A stretch of 8,485 nucleotides of DNA from Acidobacteriota bacterium (GCA_021779695.1 JAJYAE010000189.1:1-8485), one strand, 5' to 3'; positions 1-7,839 are shown, numbered from the stretch's first letter. Translations and numbers: made by a program. Notes: generated from the sequence alone by a model not told the origin.

Positions 1-1661
1 ATTTCGGAAGTCCGCGTCATGCCACCACCCGGCGCATCCCGCTGCGAATCTGTTCCCTCCACGGTCAGATGGTTGCGCTCGTTGGCCTGCCCGTCACCGC
101 GGAAAAACCCAGTCCATTGCGACGACGATCGCGCGGCCGGCCCGAGCAGCCCGGCAAGGGACTGCAACATGGACGTAAAGGCGGCTACGCCTGCCACAAC
201 GGGATCAGCGCTGCTCAGTCCAAGCCGCGCGCTCAGCACCTGCATTGAATCATTGGTTGGCTGGGCAAAGAAGTTCTCCGGGTGTCGCACCATGGATACA
301 CCCGGATCTGTGCGCTGCGCCTGATCCAGCGCAGCAAACCAGAAGAGATTCCTTGTGTGATAGCGCCCTCCGGCGCCAAGACCCCAGTGGAGCGCGCGGT
401 CGCGGGGCGTATATGGGATCGCACTAAACGCTGGAATGGCTGCACCAATGCCGGGTGCAGTTTGCTGTTCCCATTGGGTGTAGGGGTTCTGCGCTCCCCA
501 CAGGCTATCTCGATCGAGGAAAAATGCCTGCCCGTGCAGTCCAACGGCGCCACGCGCCATTCGTTGATTCGTGCCCCGAGCTGCGGCCTCACCTCCGCCC
601 ATCAAATCGGCCGAGGAGATTGATTGCACTTCGCGAATTGCGGCGTCGCTTGATGCTGGACCGATCAGGGCGGAGCTGTGGCCGCGCATCCTGCCCACTC
701 CTGCTCCACCGAACGCCAGCCGGATGCTGGAGCCATCCACTGCATTGGCCATCGGGATCTCGCCGCTTCGGGGGGACGGCTGAACCTTCGCTTCGGAGCC
801 ACTCGCCGGCGGCGGCGCGTCGAGCACGAAGTTCTGCCAGTTTCGTCCGTGCAATGGCAAAGACTGTAGTTGCGCGGCGGAGACTGGCGTAGCCAGGCCC
901 GCATTGCCGACCTGGATGACTGCTTCCGGTCCCGACTTTGCCATGGCCTGCGCTGCCCCCTGGAGCGCGCCCGGAGTTGTGGCAAGGCTCGCGGATTGGC
1001 TCTGATTCGGAGAGGTTGTGGTGGGCATACCTTGCTTTGCTGTCGTCAGCGATCTTCCATCCGAAAGCATGGAGCCCGTAACGCCAACTACACCTAAGGG
1101 CTCCGCCGGCAGTTCAGCGATCAATCCCGCTGAGTACGCCTGGGGCATCTGGGCAGGAAGATGGGCTGGAAGCTTCCGCAACTGGATTCCCCGAGATGCT
1201 TCGGTCATTCCCTCGTGCGTGCTTGCGGGGGACACAGAGGGATGCATCGGCAGTTTCGCGACTCCATCGCCCGCCTCCACCTTCTGCGCCGGCTCGGGTG
1301 GAACCAGCGAGATTGCTACCTGCACCTGCGCTGCATGACTCGCGTCGACCTGGATACCATCGACATGCCCATGGCCGCCTTGAGGACTTTCGGCGTCCAT
1401 CGAATACGCGCCAGCCTCAAGATGGGCAAAATGATACCGACCTCGCTTGTCCGTCGTTGTGCGTGCTTCCAATCCCGTTGCGAGATTGCGAATAACGACG
1501 ACAACGTCGGCCAGAGGCTTGGAGTGAAGATCGGTAAGTGTACCTGTGAGTGATCCGCCAGGCGATGTTGAGGCGACAAGCCCACTGCTGCTGAGGAGCA
1601 TCAACAGTGTGGACAAGGCAAGCAGCTTATTCCAACTCCATCCTGCCATCGAGCGAACCAT
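1..1661 (-). CDS. TonB-dependent receptor-like outer-membrane protein, Oar/carboxypeptidase-regulatory-like type (partial, N-terminal 553 codons)
   Basis: I read this frame directly: it has no stop from the ATG at 1661 down to position 1, so the gene runs off the left edge. Residues 1-30 form a signal peptide (Arg and Lys, then the core LLALSTLLMLLSSSG). Residues about 36-118 fit a CarboxypepD_reg-like beta-sandwich (GSLTGTLTD, TTTDKRGRYHFAHLEAGAYS). Residues about 120-260 are a Pro/Ala/Ser/Gln-rich linker, longer than usual. Residues 265-282 (LQSLPLHGRNWQNFVL) match the LPLNGR plug motif of acidobacterial receptors, and AIREVQSISS (341-350) matches the later 'I-E-qv' plug element. Residues 376-550 resemble the start of the barrel (HGQAFFLDRDSLWGAQNPYT, then HLTVEGT and APGGGMTRTSE). 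Family members import large ligands across the outer membrane or act as adhesins; the ligand here is unknown. No strong Shine-Dalgarno precedes 1661; an in-frame ATG at 1649 is the alternative start. The family is clear, the substrate is not. Confidence 0.85.
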   Translation of the reverse strand, partial: MVRSMAGWSWNKLLALSTLLMLLSSSGLVASTSPGGSLTGTLTDLHSKPLADVVVVIRNLATGLEARTTTDKRGRYHFAHLEAGAYSMDAESPQGGHGHVDGIQVDASHAAQVQVAISLVPPEPAQKVEAGDGVAKLPMHPSVSPASTHEGMTEASRGIQLRKLPAHLPAQMPQAYSAGLIAELPAEPLGVVGVTGSMLSDGRSLTTAKQGMPTTTSPNQSQSASLATTPGALQGAAQAMAKSGPEAVIQVGNAGLATPVSAAQLQSLPLHGRNWQNFVLDAPPPASGSEAKVQPSPRSGEIPMANAVDGSSIRLAFGGAGVGRMRGHSSALIGPASSDAAIREVQSISSADLMGGGEAAARGTNQRMARGAVGLHGQAFFLDRDSLWGAQNPYTQWEQQTAPGIGAAIPAFSAIPYTPRDRALHWGLGAGGRYHTRNLFWFAALDQAQRTDPGVSMVRHPENFFAQPTNDSMQVLSARLGLSSADPVVAGVAAFTSMLQSLAGLLGPAARSSSQWTGFFRGDGQANERNHLTVEGTDSQRDAPGGGMTRTSE

Positions 1662-1763
1662 CTCGCGGCAGACCCCGGGACAAAACAGTCTTCGGACACA
1701 GCACCCTTCACGAAGCAGCCCACTCTGAGGGCGGGTCCGCTTCAGGAGCAGCCAACACGGGCA

Positions 1764-1833
1764 GGAAATTCACTATTTCCAGCCGCCGCTGACAAACCTG
1801 ACAGTGAAGTTAAGAGAATTTTAAGACATTCAC
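1764..1833. promoter_or_regulatory. Repeat-rich candidate operator/promoter region upstream of the receptor gene
   Basis: Four short repeats sit within 70 bp, about 100-170 bp upstream of the receptor ATG. There is a perfect 6-bp dyad, GGAAAT (1764-1769) and ATTTCC (1775-1780), with a 5-bp centre. CTGACA occurs twice with a 9-bp period (1789-1794 and 1798-1803). TTAAGA occurs twice with an 11-bp period, about one helical turn (1810-1815 and 1821-1826). GTGAA (1804-1808) and TTCAC (1829-1833) form an inverted pair flanking the TTAAGA repeats. Tandem AT-rich hexamers 11 bp apart are the architecture bound by OmpR/PhoB-family response regulators, so regulation of the receptor by such a factor is possible. 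The repeats are seen; their function is inferred. Confidence 0.35.
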
Positions 1834-1937
1834 ATGGGCCGCTCTGGCCTGGCCGGAAAAATTGCCGACCACAAGTCACATGGCGAATCGATCGAGGTGC
1901 CGCCTGACGCCGTGCGATTCGGTACACTGAGAAGACG

Positions 1938-1981
1938 ACCTTCGCGGGCTGAAGGTGACTTTGCACCCAAAGCATTGCAAA
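1938..1981 (+). promoter_or_regulatory. Two small hairpins in the obg leader
   Basis: ACCTTC (1938-1943) pairs perfectly with GAAGGT (1951-1956) across a 7-nt loop. Immediately downstream TTTGCA (1960-1965) pairs with TGCAAA (1976-1981) across a 10-nt loop. If transcription starts just after the possible -10 at 1923-1928, both lie in the untranslated leader, ending 27 nt before the obg ATG. Stems of 6 bp are modest and can arise by chance; no riboswitch class is recognised and there is no U-tract for termination. Confidence 0.25.
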
Positions 1982-2008
1982 TAGATTCTTTTCTGGAACC
2001 CAACCATC

Positions 2009-3028
2009 ATGTTCATCGACGAAGCAAAGATTCACGTCAAGGCCGGCGACGGCGGAAATGGCTGCATGGCATTCCGGCGGGAGAAGTTCGTTCCCCGTGG
2101 CGGCCCGTCCGGCGGTGATGGCGGACGCGGCGGTGACGTGGTTATGGTTTCGTCGCAGCGCCACAATACGCTGATTCACTTCCGCTACAACCCCGAGCAC
2201 AAGGCGAAGCGGGGTGAACACGGTATGGGCTCAAACTGCACTGGGCAAGATGGCGCGTCCGTCATTCTCCAGGTACCCGTTGGCACCGCCGTGTACGATC
2301 AGGAGACCGGCGAGCTGGTGCATGACTTTGCCCACCCGGACGAGCGAATTGTCATTGCCAAGGGTGGCCGCGGTGGGCGGGGAAATCAGCACTTTGCCAC
2401 GAGCACCCACCAGGCCCCGCGAGAGCACGAATTGGGCCGTCCTGGAGAAGAGCGTTTCTTTCGGCTGGAACTCAAGCTTCTGGCCGATGTGGGTCTCGTG
2501 GGTTATCCGAATGCGGGCAAGTCAACTCTCATCTCGCGCATCTCTGCCGCCAAGCCCAAGATCGCCGACTATCCCTTCACGACGCTGGAACCCAATTTAG
2601 GCGTGGTCAGTGTCGGTGAAGAGCCACACAGAGAATCTTATGTTGTTGCGGATGTGCCGGGATTGATTGAAGGCGCGCACCTGGGCTCGGGTCTTGGCGT
2701 TCAATTCCTTCGCCACATTGAGCGGACCCACATACTGGCGCATCTTGTCGATGTGTCAGATGCTTCAGGCCGTCCCGATCCAGTCGAAGACTTCAAAGTG
2801 ATCAACAAGGAGCTTACAAGCTTCGGCCACGGACTCGACGAGAAGCCAATGATCGTCATTGCGACCAAGATGGATGCCGCAAATCCTGACAAGCTGAAGA
2901 AGCTTATGACCCACGCCAAGCGCCGAAAGCTTGAGTTCCATGCAATCTCCGCCGTCACCGGAGAGGGCATCGAGGAGCTGAAATGGATGCTGGCCCGACG
3001 CCTGCGCCCCGTGGAGCCCGCAAGCTAA
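2009..3028 (+). CDS. obg: GTPase Obg/CgtA, ribosome-associated
   Basis: Obg is an essential GTPase that binds the large ribosomal subunit and links late 50S assembly to growth state and stress. The 339-residue product has the glycine-rich N-terminal Obg fold at residues 1-159 ([41 protein letters not shown]) and a GTP-binding domain from about 160. The G motifs are complete: G1 GYPNAGKS (165-172), G2 in [11 protein letters not shown] (188-198), G3 DVPG (215-218), G4 TKMD (286-289, Thr in place of the usual Asn) and G5 SAVTGEG (314-320). It ends soon after the G domain, with neither the OCT domain of Bacillus Obg nor a long acidic tail. The ATG at 2009 matches the conserved family N-terminus; the only ribosome-site candidate is a weak GGAA at 1995-1998. 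Its stop overlaps the stop of the convergent DUF58 gene. It appears to be transcribed alone here. Confidence 0.97.
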   Translation: MFIDEAKIHVKAGDGGNGCMAFRREKFVPRGGPSGGDGGRGGDVVMVSSQRHNTLIHFRYNPEHKAKRGEHGMGSNCTGQDGASVILQVPVGTAVYDQETGELVHDFAHPDERIVIAKGGRGGRGNQHFATSTHQAPREHELGRPGEERFFRLELKLLADVGLVGYPNAGKSTLISRISAAKPKIADYPFTTLEPNLGVVSVGEEPHRESYVVADVPGLIEGAHLGSGLGVQFLRHIERTHILAHLVDVSDASGRPDPVEDFKVINKELTSFGHGLDEKPMIVIATKMDAANPDKLKKLMTHAKRRKLEFHAISAVTGEGIEELKWMLARRLRPVEPAS

Positions 3029-4437
3029 ATCATTGCTCGCTCCTTTACGCTCAGGTACTGATTAAGCACCCGCGAGGTGAGCGCGTCAGGATGCAGGTCC
3101 ATCGTCAAGGCACCCTGTTCGTAGAGTCGAGCCAGAAGGAGCTCGCGGCGGCTTGTCATCTGCTGTGCTGCCGCGGCCAGAAACATCTGTTCCACATTCG
3201 TTGGAAGCTGAGATGCAATCTGCTCCACTTCCGGCTGCGCCATGGCCACAAACAGAAGGACATGGCGATGCAGTAACTGCATGGCGCCTTCCACAACCTC
3301 GGGACGCATCACTGACTCTGCAAGGTCCGTGATCCATAAAATGAGCGACCTGCGCGGCTGGAGGCGATTCAATATCGCCGTCGCGCGCAGATGGTCTGCC
3401 TCACCCGTCTCTGCCTGGATTGTCGCCAATGCTTCAATGACCTGTCGCAGATGCGCCGCGCCACGGCCGGGCAGCAAACGCTGCTGCACGCCCTCTCCAT
3501 AAGCCAGCAGGCCGACGCGATCGCCGGAGTAAAGAGCAAGCTGCGCCATGGCTACTGCGGTTGTGCAGGCAAAATCCAGTTTGGAATGCTTACGCGCATC
3601 ACCAGGTGCTTCCGCAGCGCCGCCGGCGCGAACTCTGGCCCGCATCAACCTTCCGCAGTCGAGCACAATCCAGACGGCCTGGTTACGCTCAGTCTGGTAT
3701 TGCCGCGTAATGGGAATTCCGCGCCGTGCGGTAGCTGTCCAGCAAATATCGCGAAGATCATCTCCTTCGCGATACTCGCGAAGGCTCTCGAAGTCTCGCC
3801 CCAGCCCCCTCTGCTGGCTGCGACGCAATTGCAGGTCGAGCTGTCGGCTGCGCGCCAGGAAGATCCGTTGCTCTTCGCCCTGTCGCAGGGCTGGATAGAC
3901 GCGGACCTGCTGTGCGAGATCAGCCTTCGCCCATCGCTCTACGAGCCCCAGTGGGGAGCGATAAAGCACATAGAGGCAGCCCGTCTTCCAATCGCCTCGC
4001 TCGCTGGGTTCCACCTGATAGCGAATCGACGCAGGCACATGGGGCAATGCGATTAAGCGGAGGGATGGGACATGGCCTGCAAGCGCAGCCGGCAGATCGT
4101 CGATCAGGCGGCACTCCACATTACAGCGACTGCGGTTCTCAATCGTGAGCTCAATTTCCGTTGTGCTGTCGAGAGCCAATGCATTGGCCCACGAGCGACG
4201 AACCATCAAATCCCTCTCTCTCGGCAGCCTACGACCGTCCAGCCAGGCCACCAACAAAACCAGCGTATCCCAGCCCACCATGGTGTAGCTGAGGCTGCCC
4301 AGCCAAAAGCCGGGCACAAGCCAGACAAATCCAATCAGGAGCAGCCCAATTGTCAAAGGAGTGAGTCCGAAGCTCAGTCGGCGGCGCGGGACGCAATGCG
4401 CGCTCACCGGCTCCGGCTGCATGGTGAGCGCCATCAT
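3025..4437 (-). CDS. DUF58 family membrane-anchored vWA-like protein
   Basis: 470 residues. Two closely spaced hydrophobic segments (about 25-43 and 47-66) form a membrane hairpin; the rest is probably cytoplasmic. The DUF58 signature lies at 220-249 ([20 protein letters not shown], then [11 protein letters not shown]), leading into a vWA-like beta strand [11 protein letters not shown] (255-265). The canonical metal site DxSxS is replaced by DCGRL, so MIDAS metal binding is doubtful. A second strand, [10 protein letters not shown] (366-375), fits the vWA fold. DUF58 proteins are regularly encoded beside MoxR ATPases and are thought to be their partners, but the biochemical role is not established. 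The ATG at 4437 overlaps the upstream moxR stop by 4 bp (ATGA). I see no Shine-Dalgarno before it, so translation probably depends on coupling. It is the last gene of the operon and runs tail to tail into obg. Confidence 0.92.
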   Translation of the reverse strand: MMALTMQPEPVSAHCVPRRRLSFGLTPLTIGLLLIGFVWLVPGFWLGSLSYTMVGWDTLVLLVAWLDGRRLPRERDLMVRRSWANALALDSTTEIELTIENRSRCNVECRLIDDLPAALAGHVPSLRLIALPHVPASIRYQVEPSERGDWKTGCLYVLYRSPLGLVERWAKADLAQQVRVYPALRQGEEQRIFLARSRQLDLQLRRSQQRGLGRDFESLREYREGDDLRDICWTATARRGIPITRQYQTERNQAVWIVLDCGRLMRARVRAGGAAEAPGDARKHSKLDFACTTAVAMAQLALYSGDRVGLLAYGEGVQQRLLPGRGAAHLRQVIEALATIQAETGEADHLRATAILNRLQPRRSLILWITDLAESVMRPEVVEGAMQLLHRHVLLFVAMAQPEVEQIASQLPTNVEQMFLAAAAQQMTSRRELLLARLYEQGALTMDLHPDALTSRVLNQYLSVKERAMI

Positions 4438-5465
4438 AGGCGCGGCACCGGAACGGAGGCCACTACATCAGATAGCACGCGATCAGCATCCATTCCCTCC
4501 AATTCCGCCTCCGGCTTAAGCATGACTCGATGACGGAGAACCGGCAGTACCGCGCGCTTCACGTCATCGGGAACCAGGTAGTCGCGGCCATCTAATGCAG
4601 CCTGGGCCTGCGCAACGCGCATCAAGCTGACGGCCGCACGCGGACTGGCGCCGAGCAGCAGAGCATGCCATTCGCGAGTTTGCCGCGCCACGGCCAGAAG
4701 ATACGAATACAGCTCCGGCTCGATGCGAATGTGGCGCACTTCGGTCCGGGCGCGGTCCAGTAACCCACTAGGGATTGAGCGAATCGCTGCATCCTCGAGT
4801 GGCTCCGAACTTTGACCTGCATGATGCCGCTTCAGCACCTCGAGCTCCTCCGCCGGACTGGGATATGTCATCCGAATCTTCAGCAGAAAGCGATCCAGCT
4901 GCGCCTCCGGCAGCGGATAGGTCCCTTCAAAATCCACTGGATTCTGCGTTGCGAAAACCGTGAACCAGGCCGGCAATTGCCGCCGTGTCCCATCAGTCGT
5001 CACCTGACGCTCTTCCATGCATTCCAGCAATGCCGCTTGCGTGCGTGGCGGCATGCGGTTGATCTCATCCACCAGCAGAATGTCTGTAAATACCGGACCG
5101 GGATGAAATGAAAAGCCCTCCGCGCCAGGCCGAAGGAGAGCGGTGCCCAGGATATCTGCGGGCATCAGATCGGGTGTGGCCTGAATGCGTTGAAACTTCA
5201 ATCCCAGGAGCCTTCCCGTAGCCTTCACCAGCAATGTCTTTGCAATGCCGGGCACACCTTCAAGCAGCGCGTGTCCTTGACACAGCAAAGCGATGAGCAC
5301 ACCCTCTGTGGCGTCAGTCTGACCGCTGATTGCGCGGCCAAGTTCGGCGCGAGCGTGCGCAATGAGTTGGGCAGTCGCAGGCAGCGAGGCCGGCGCGGCC
5401 GGAGGCCTTCCCTGGACGACCTCATCTTCCCCGTCGTTTGTTGGCTGAATCGGTGATTGACTCAT
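4434..5465 (-). CDS. MoxR-family AAA+ ATPase
   Basis: A 343-residue AAA+ ATPase with all expected motifs: Walker A GVPGIAKT (70-77), Walker B LVDEIN (131-136), sensor 1 Asn in FATQNP (171-176), the MoxR hallmark GTYPLPEAQLDRF (181-193), and sensor 2 Arg in GASPRA (272-277), followed by the C-terminal lid. MoxR proteins form ring ATPases acting as chaperones for complex assembly or metal-centre maturation, usually with a vWA partner, here most likely the DUF58 protein encoded directly downstream. The first 30 residues form a Pro/Gln/Ala-rich extension without similarity I recognise. The ATG at 5465 overlaps the DUF4350 stop (ATGA) and has an SD-like AGAGAAGAG a few bases upstream. The protein is soluble and cytoplasmic; its substrate is unknown. 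Confidence 0.95.
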   Translation of the reverse strand: MSQSPIQPTNDGEDEVVQGRPPAAPASLPATAQLIAHARAELGRAISGQTDATEGVLIALLCQGHALLEGVPGIAKTLLVKATGRLLGLKFQRIQATPDLMPADILGTALLRPGAEGFSFHPGPVFTDILLVDEINRMPPRTQAALLECMEERQVTTDGTRRQLPAWFTVFATQNPVDFEGTYPLPEAQLDRFLLKIRMTYPSPAEELEVLKRHHAGQSSEPLEDAAIRSIPSGLLDRARTEVRHIRIEPELYSYLLAVARQTREWHALLLGASPRAAVSLMRVAQAQAALDGRDYLVPDDVKRAVLPVLRHRVMLKPEAELEGMDADRVLSDVVASVPVPRL

Positions 5466-6694
5466 GACGCTCTTCTCTTTGTGTTGGATTCGTTGTAACT
5501 GATCGCCTCTGCGAAGGTATCCAGGCCGATTGATTTCTCGATCTGTTCCAGATACAGGTGCAGAGCACGTACGAGCCTGAGCGCACGCTCGGGTTCCAGA
5601 TCAGGGCTCCACGTCGCTTCTTCACAGAGAGCTAAATTGGTCTCCAGGCTTGCGTCCAAAGCGGGAAAGCGCCGGCGAAGAGTTGCCGCCAGCTCGGTGG
5701 CCCGCATGGGACTGGGTCTTAAGCCGCACATGCGCAGACTGCAGCGACGAAAGCGCTCCAGTGCTGTGCCCACCGCGGTAGCCTGCGCGCCTGCACTGCG
5801 GTACAGCGAGCCGAGCGCCTGCACAAACTCTACGGGTGAGCTGCGTTTCAACTGCGGCATCTCGCGCACTGGGCCGCCACGCCGGCTGAAGCTGAAGATG
5901 ACGAGCAAACCGACGACGAGCAGACCGAGGCGTAGAAGATTGAAGGCTGGGCCCGCCACGTAGTCCCATGTAGAGCGCACATCACCGTGCAAGGACTCAT
6001 CCCAATAGAATCTGTGTCCGGTGCGTGACCCCAGTGAACTCAGCAGCAATCCAAGATCGTCAGCCCGCGCCAGTGAGTGATTCTCCAGCGGTGACGCGCT
6101 GGCCCACCAGACCACATGCCCCTTGCCGTAGTCGTACTCCACGACAGCAGGCTGGCCTGCGCAGCTGTACTGAATCCGTTGCATGGGATTACCCACTTGC
6201 CACGTTGCCTCGGGCACCATCCACACGTTTCCCGAGTCTGCAAGCGGATCAAGTCCTTCGGGCTCCAGGTCGCATGCGGCAAAACTGAATTCATTGGGAA
6301 GCGCCGGTTCTCCCTCGGGAAGGAGAAATCCACCCCAGAAGCCGGTAGCGAGGACGCGACCGCCGCGATCGACAATCGTGCGCACGGCATTGATGTCTGA
6401 AGCTTCGCGACTGAAGGGCTCGGCAAAGATGACCACCGTATCGGGCCCTGCCACACTGGCAAGCTCGCTCAGAGGGCGCTCCCATCGCTCAATGGGATAG
6501 CCGGATCGTAACAGTGTTTCGTAGGCCGCGCGAGCTCCGTGCTGTCCCGCAAGATAGCTGGAGGGAACAGGGTTATCGTTGGTATTTGGATCTGGCATCA
6601 TAACGCCGGTCAACACGGCCAATACGAGAGCTGATCCGATCACCCACAGCAGAATCCTGCGATCGCCGGCATCGAGGTTACCCAGCATTCTCAT
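5462..6694 (-). CDS. DUF4350 domain-containing membrane protein
   Basis: 410 residues. One transmembrane helix lies near the N-terminus (about 13-33, ILLWVIGSALVLAVLTGV) and a second at about 251-269 (FNLLRLGLLVVGLLVIFSF). The region between is a probable periplasmic DUF4350 domain, with a Rossmann/amidotransferase-like strand pattern: SSYLAGQHGARAAYETLLRS (45-64), VVIFAEPFS (87-95), then GGRVLATG (111-118) and the family end motif FYWDESLHG (229-237). Residues 270-410 form a helical, Arg-rich cytoplasmic tail. No catalytic residue set is recognisable, so a binding or scaffold role is as likely as an enzymatic one. The ATG at 6694 overlaps the DUF4129 stop (ATGA) and has GGAG 6 nt upstream; ATG at residue 3 is an alternative. 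DUF4350 proteins are typically encoded between DUF4129 and MoxR genes, as here. Confidence 0.87.
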   Translation of the reverse strand: MRMLGNLDAGDRRILLWVIGSALVLAVLTGVMMPDPNTNDNPVPSSYLAGQHGARAAYETLLRSGYPIERWERPLSELASVAGPDTVVIFAEPFSREASDINAVRTIVDRGGRVLATGFWGGFLLPEGEPALPNEFSFAACDLEPEGLDPLADSGNVWMVPEATWQVGNPMQRIQYSCAGQPAVVEYDYGKGHVVWWASASPLENHSLARADDLGLLLSSLGSRTGHRFYWDESLHGDVRSTWDYVAGPAFNLLRLGLLVVGLLVIFSFSRRGGPVREMPQLKRSSPVEFVQALGSLYRSAGAQATAVGTALERFRRCSLRMCGLRPSPMRATELAATLRRRFPALDASLETNLALCEEATWSPDLEPERALRLVRALHLYLEQIEKSIGLDTFAEAISYNESNTKRRAS

Positions 6695-7839
6695 GGCGCA
6701 CTCCGCTGGACACCTTGATGGTCGTGGACAGGCTGCACCAGGGCGGAAACCAACGCGTCAGCCTGTCTGTAGGCTGCTTCGTCGGCGGGCCACCCACCAT
6801 ACCAGGTGCTTTCGAAGGTCTGTGTCAGGAGTGCCAGACTGCCTTTGCGATCATCCCCATCCGCAATCAGCGCCAGGCGTTCGCGCGGCGTACGTGCGGG
6901 GTCCGCGGACCAGATTCTTTGCGATTCCATACGCGCGACCACAGTCCAATAAGCCGCATGAATCGCCTGCCTCCAGGAGCCGCGCTCCGCCGCTGCGCGC
7001 GACTCTTCAAGCCAGCGATGCCAGTCCGGCAGGGTGGCAATATACTCCCGGGCCGACTCGCGTTCTGGCGTGAATCGCCTGCGCCAACGGCGTTCCAGAA
7101 TCAACACGGCCCAGATCAGAGCCAGCGAGACGGCAACCAGAAAACTGACAACCACGACCCGACCGACCCATGCTGAACCAGCACGCAATCGAGATGCCCG
7201 CTCAATCCAACGATTGAGCCATGCACTCAGCTTTTCCTTCAGAGAATCAGAGGCAGAGGGTTGTTCCACACCCCGAAAGTCAGTTCCGGCCAATACATCC
7301 TGCATCACAGCCCGCTCTGTGGCCCAATGAGAAACGCCTTGATCCAGCGTGCTGGCTTCGCTTTTGTCGAATGCGAGGCGCGCCTCGGCGGCGATCAAAA
7401 GCGTACTGGTTGACGGTGCGCTCGATTGAACAGAACTTTCCTGCGACTGGCGTCCCTTCGCGCCAGCTTCATGAGCGACTTCCGGCGCATCCGGATCCGC
7501 GGCGCGAAAGAGCAGGACGCGCAACCATCCGTAGCGGACGAGACGTCGCTCGCCAGCGCCTGCCCCTGACAAAGGAAGGCGATCGTCCGGTCCAACCCTG
7601 ATGGGATCGCAGGCGGCAAGATTGCGCCCCTTCGCGCAGCCCGCCACCAAAGTCATCAGCACGTCCAGATGCTGGCGATACTGATCCAAAGAAGCGTCTC
7701 GCCAGCGAACCGAAGGTGGGGTTGGTGCATGGCCTACGGAAGCCTGAGCGTCAAGACGGCATCCACAGGGCGTGGCTGCAAGCCAAGCCGCAATGGCACA
7801 GCCGAGTAGCAGACGCATTAGGCCACGGCGCACAATCAA
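6691..7839 (-). CDS. DUF4129 domain-containing membrane protein
   Basis: Up to 382 residues. A signal peptide covers about 1-30 (LMRLLLGCAIAAWLAATPC). Residues 31-224 are a probable periplasmic region with a helix carrying Cys68 and Cys77 and the segment VRYGWLRVLLF (101-111). One transmembrane helix lies at about 226-249, followed by a basic RRWRRRF stretch and a cytoplasmic DUF4129 domain at 264-370, containing WRQAIHAAYWTVVARMESQR (289-308) and FESTWYGGW (342-350). DUF4129 often occurs at the C-terminus of transglutaminase-like proteins; no transglutaminase domain is present here. The start is uncertain: TTG at 7839 overlaps the upstream stop (TTGA) with GGAG 10 nt before it; GTG at 7833 has AGGG 6 nt before it; ATG at 7818 also leaves an intact signal peptide. 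Function is unknown beyond its link to MoxR clusters. Confidence 0.85.
   Translation of the reverse strand: MIVRRGLMRLLLGCAIAAWLAATPCGCRLDAQASVGHAPTPPSVRWRDASLDQYRQHLDVLMTLVAGCAKGRNLAACDPIRVGPDDRLPLSGAGAGERRLVRYGWLRVLLFRAADPDAPEVAHEAGAKGRQSQESSVQSSAPSTSTLLIAAEARLAFDKSEASTLDQGVSHWATERAVMQDVLAGTDFRGVEQPSASDSLKEKLSAWLNRWIERASRLRAGSAWVGRVVVVSFLVAVSLALIWAVLILERRWRRRFTPERESAREYIATLPDWHRWLEESRAAAERGSWRQAIHAAYWTVVARMESQRIWSADPARTPRERLALIADGDDRKGSLALLTQTFESTWYGGWPADEAAYRQADALVSALVQPVHDHQGVQRSAP

Larger units (their letters stand above)
1662..2008. other. Divergent intergenic region between the receptor gene and obg
   Basis: This 347-bp stretch separates two divergently transcribed genes and should hold both promoters. 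I see no convincing gene in it: the open frames crossing it are antisense to obg or lack a plausible start. The half nearest the receptor has an AT-rich patch at 1801-1833 in an otherwise GC-rich setting, with several short repeats (separate entry). The half nearest obg has a possible -10 element, TACACT at 1923-1928, but no good -35 at the right spacing (CTGACG at 1904-1909 is only 13 bp away). On the minus strand TTGTCA (1795-1790) could be a -35, but the hexamer 17 bp downstream, TGAATT, is a poor -10. Both promoter assignments are weak. Confidence 0.6.

Noticed and set aside
233..592. Minus-strand 119-codon frame, and similar short frames between 1 and 1600
   Set aside because: They lie in other frames of the intact receptor gene, which I read continuously from 1661 to 1.
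1841..1860. GGCC-rich stretch followed by A residues as a possible terminator
   Set aside because: The repeated GGCC units do not form a single stable stem with a T-tract on either strand, and no gene ends there.
1742..2221. Minus-strand open frame of 159 codons crossing the intergenic region
   Set aside because: Its first 70 codons are antisense to the conserved Obg N-terminus, the product resembles nothing I know, and no ribosome site precedes it.
3391..4056. Plus-strand open frame of 221 codons
   Set aside because: Entirely antisense to the DUF58 signature region, with no recognisable domain; a shadow of high-GC coding sequence.
6040..6462. Minus-strand 140-codon frame within the DUF4350 gene
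   Set aside because: Same strand but shifted frame relative to a well-supported gene; composition is typical of an out-of-frame shadow.
6579..7073. Plus-strand 164-codon frame
   Set aside because: Antisense to the DUF4350 start and the DUF4129 domain, with an Arg/Pro-rich shadow-like composition.
6691..7839. Lipoprotein signal in the DUF4129 protein (Cys25/Cys27)
   Set aside because: The residues before the cysteines (AATPC, PCGC) do not fit a lipobox, so an ordinary signal peptide is more likely.
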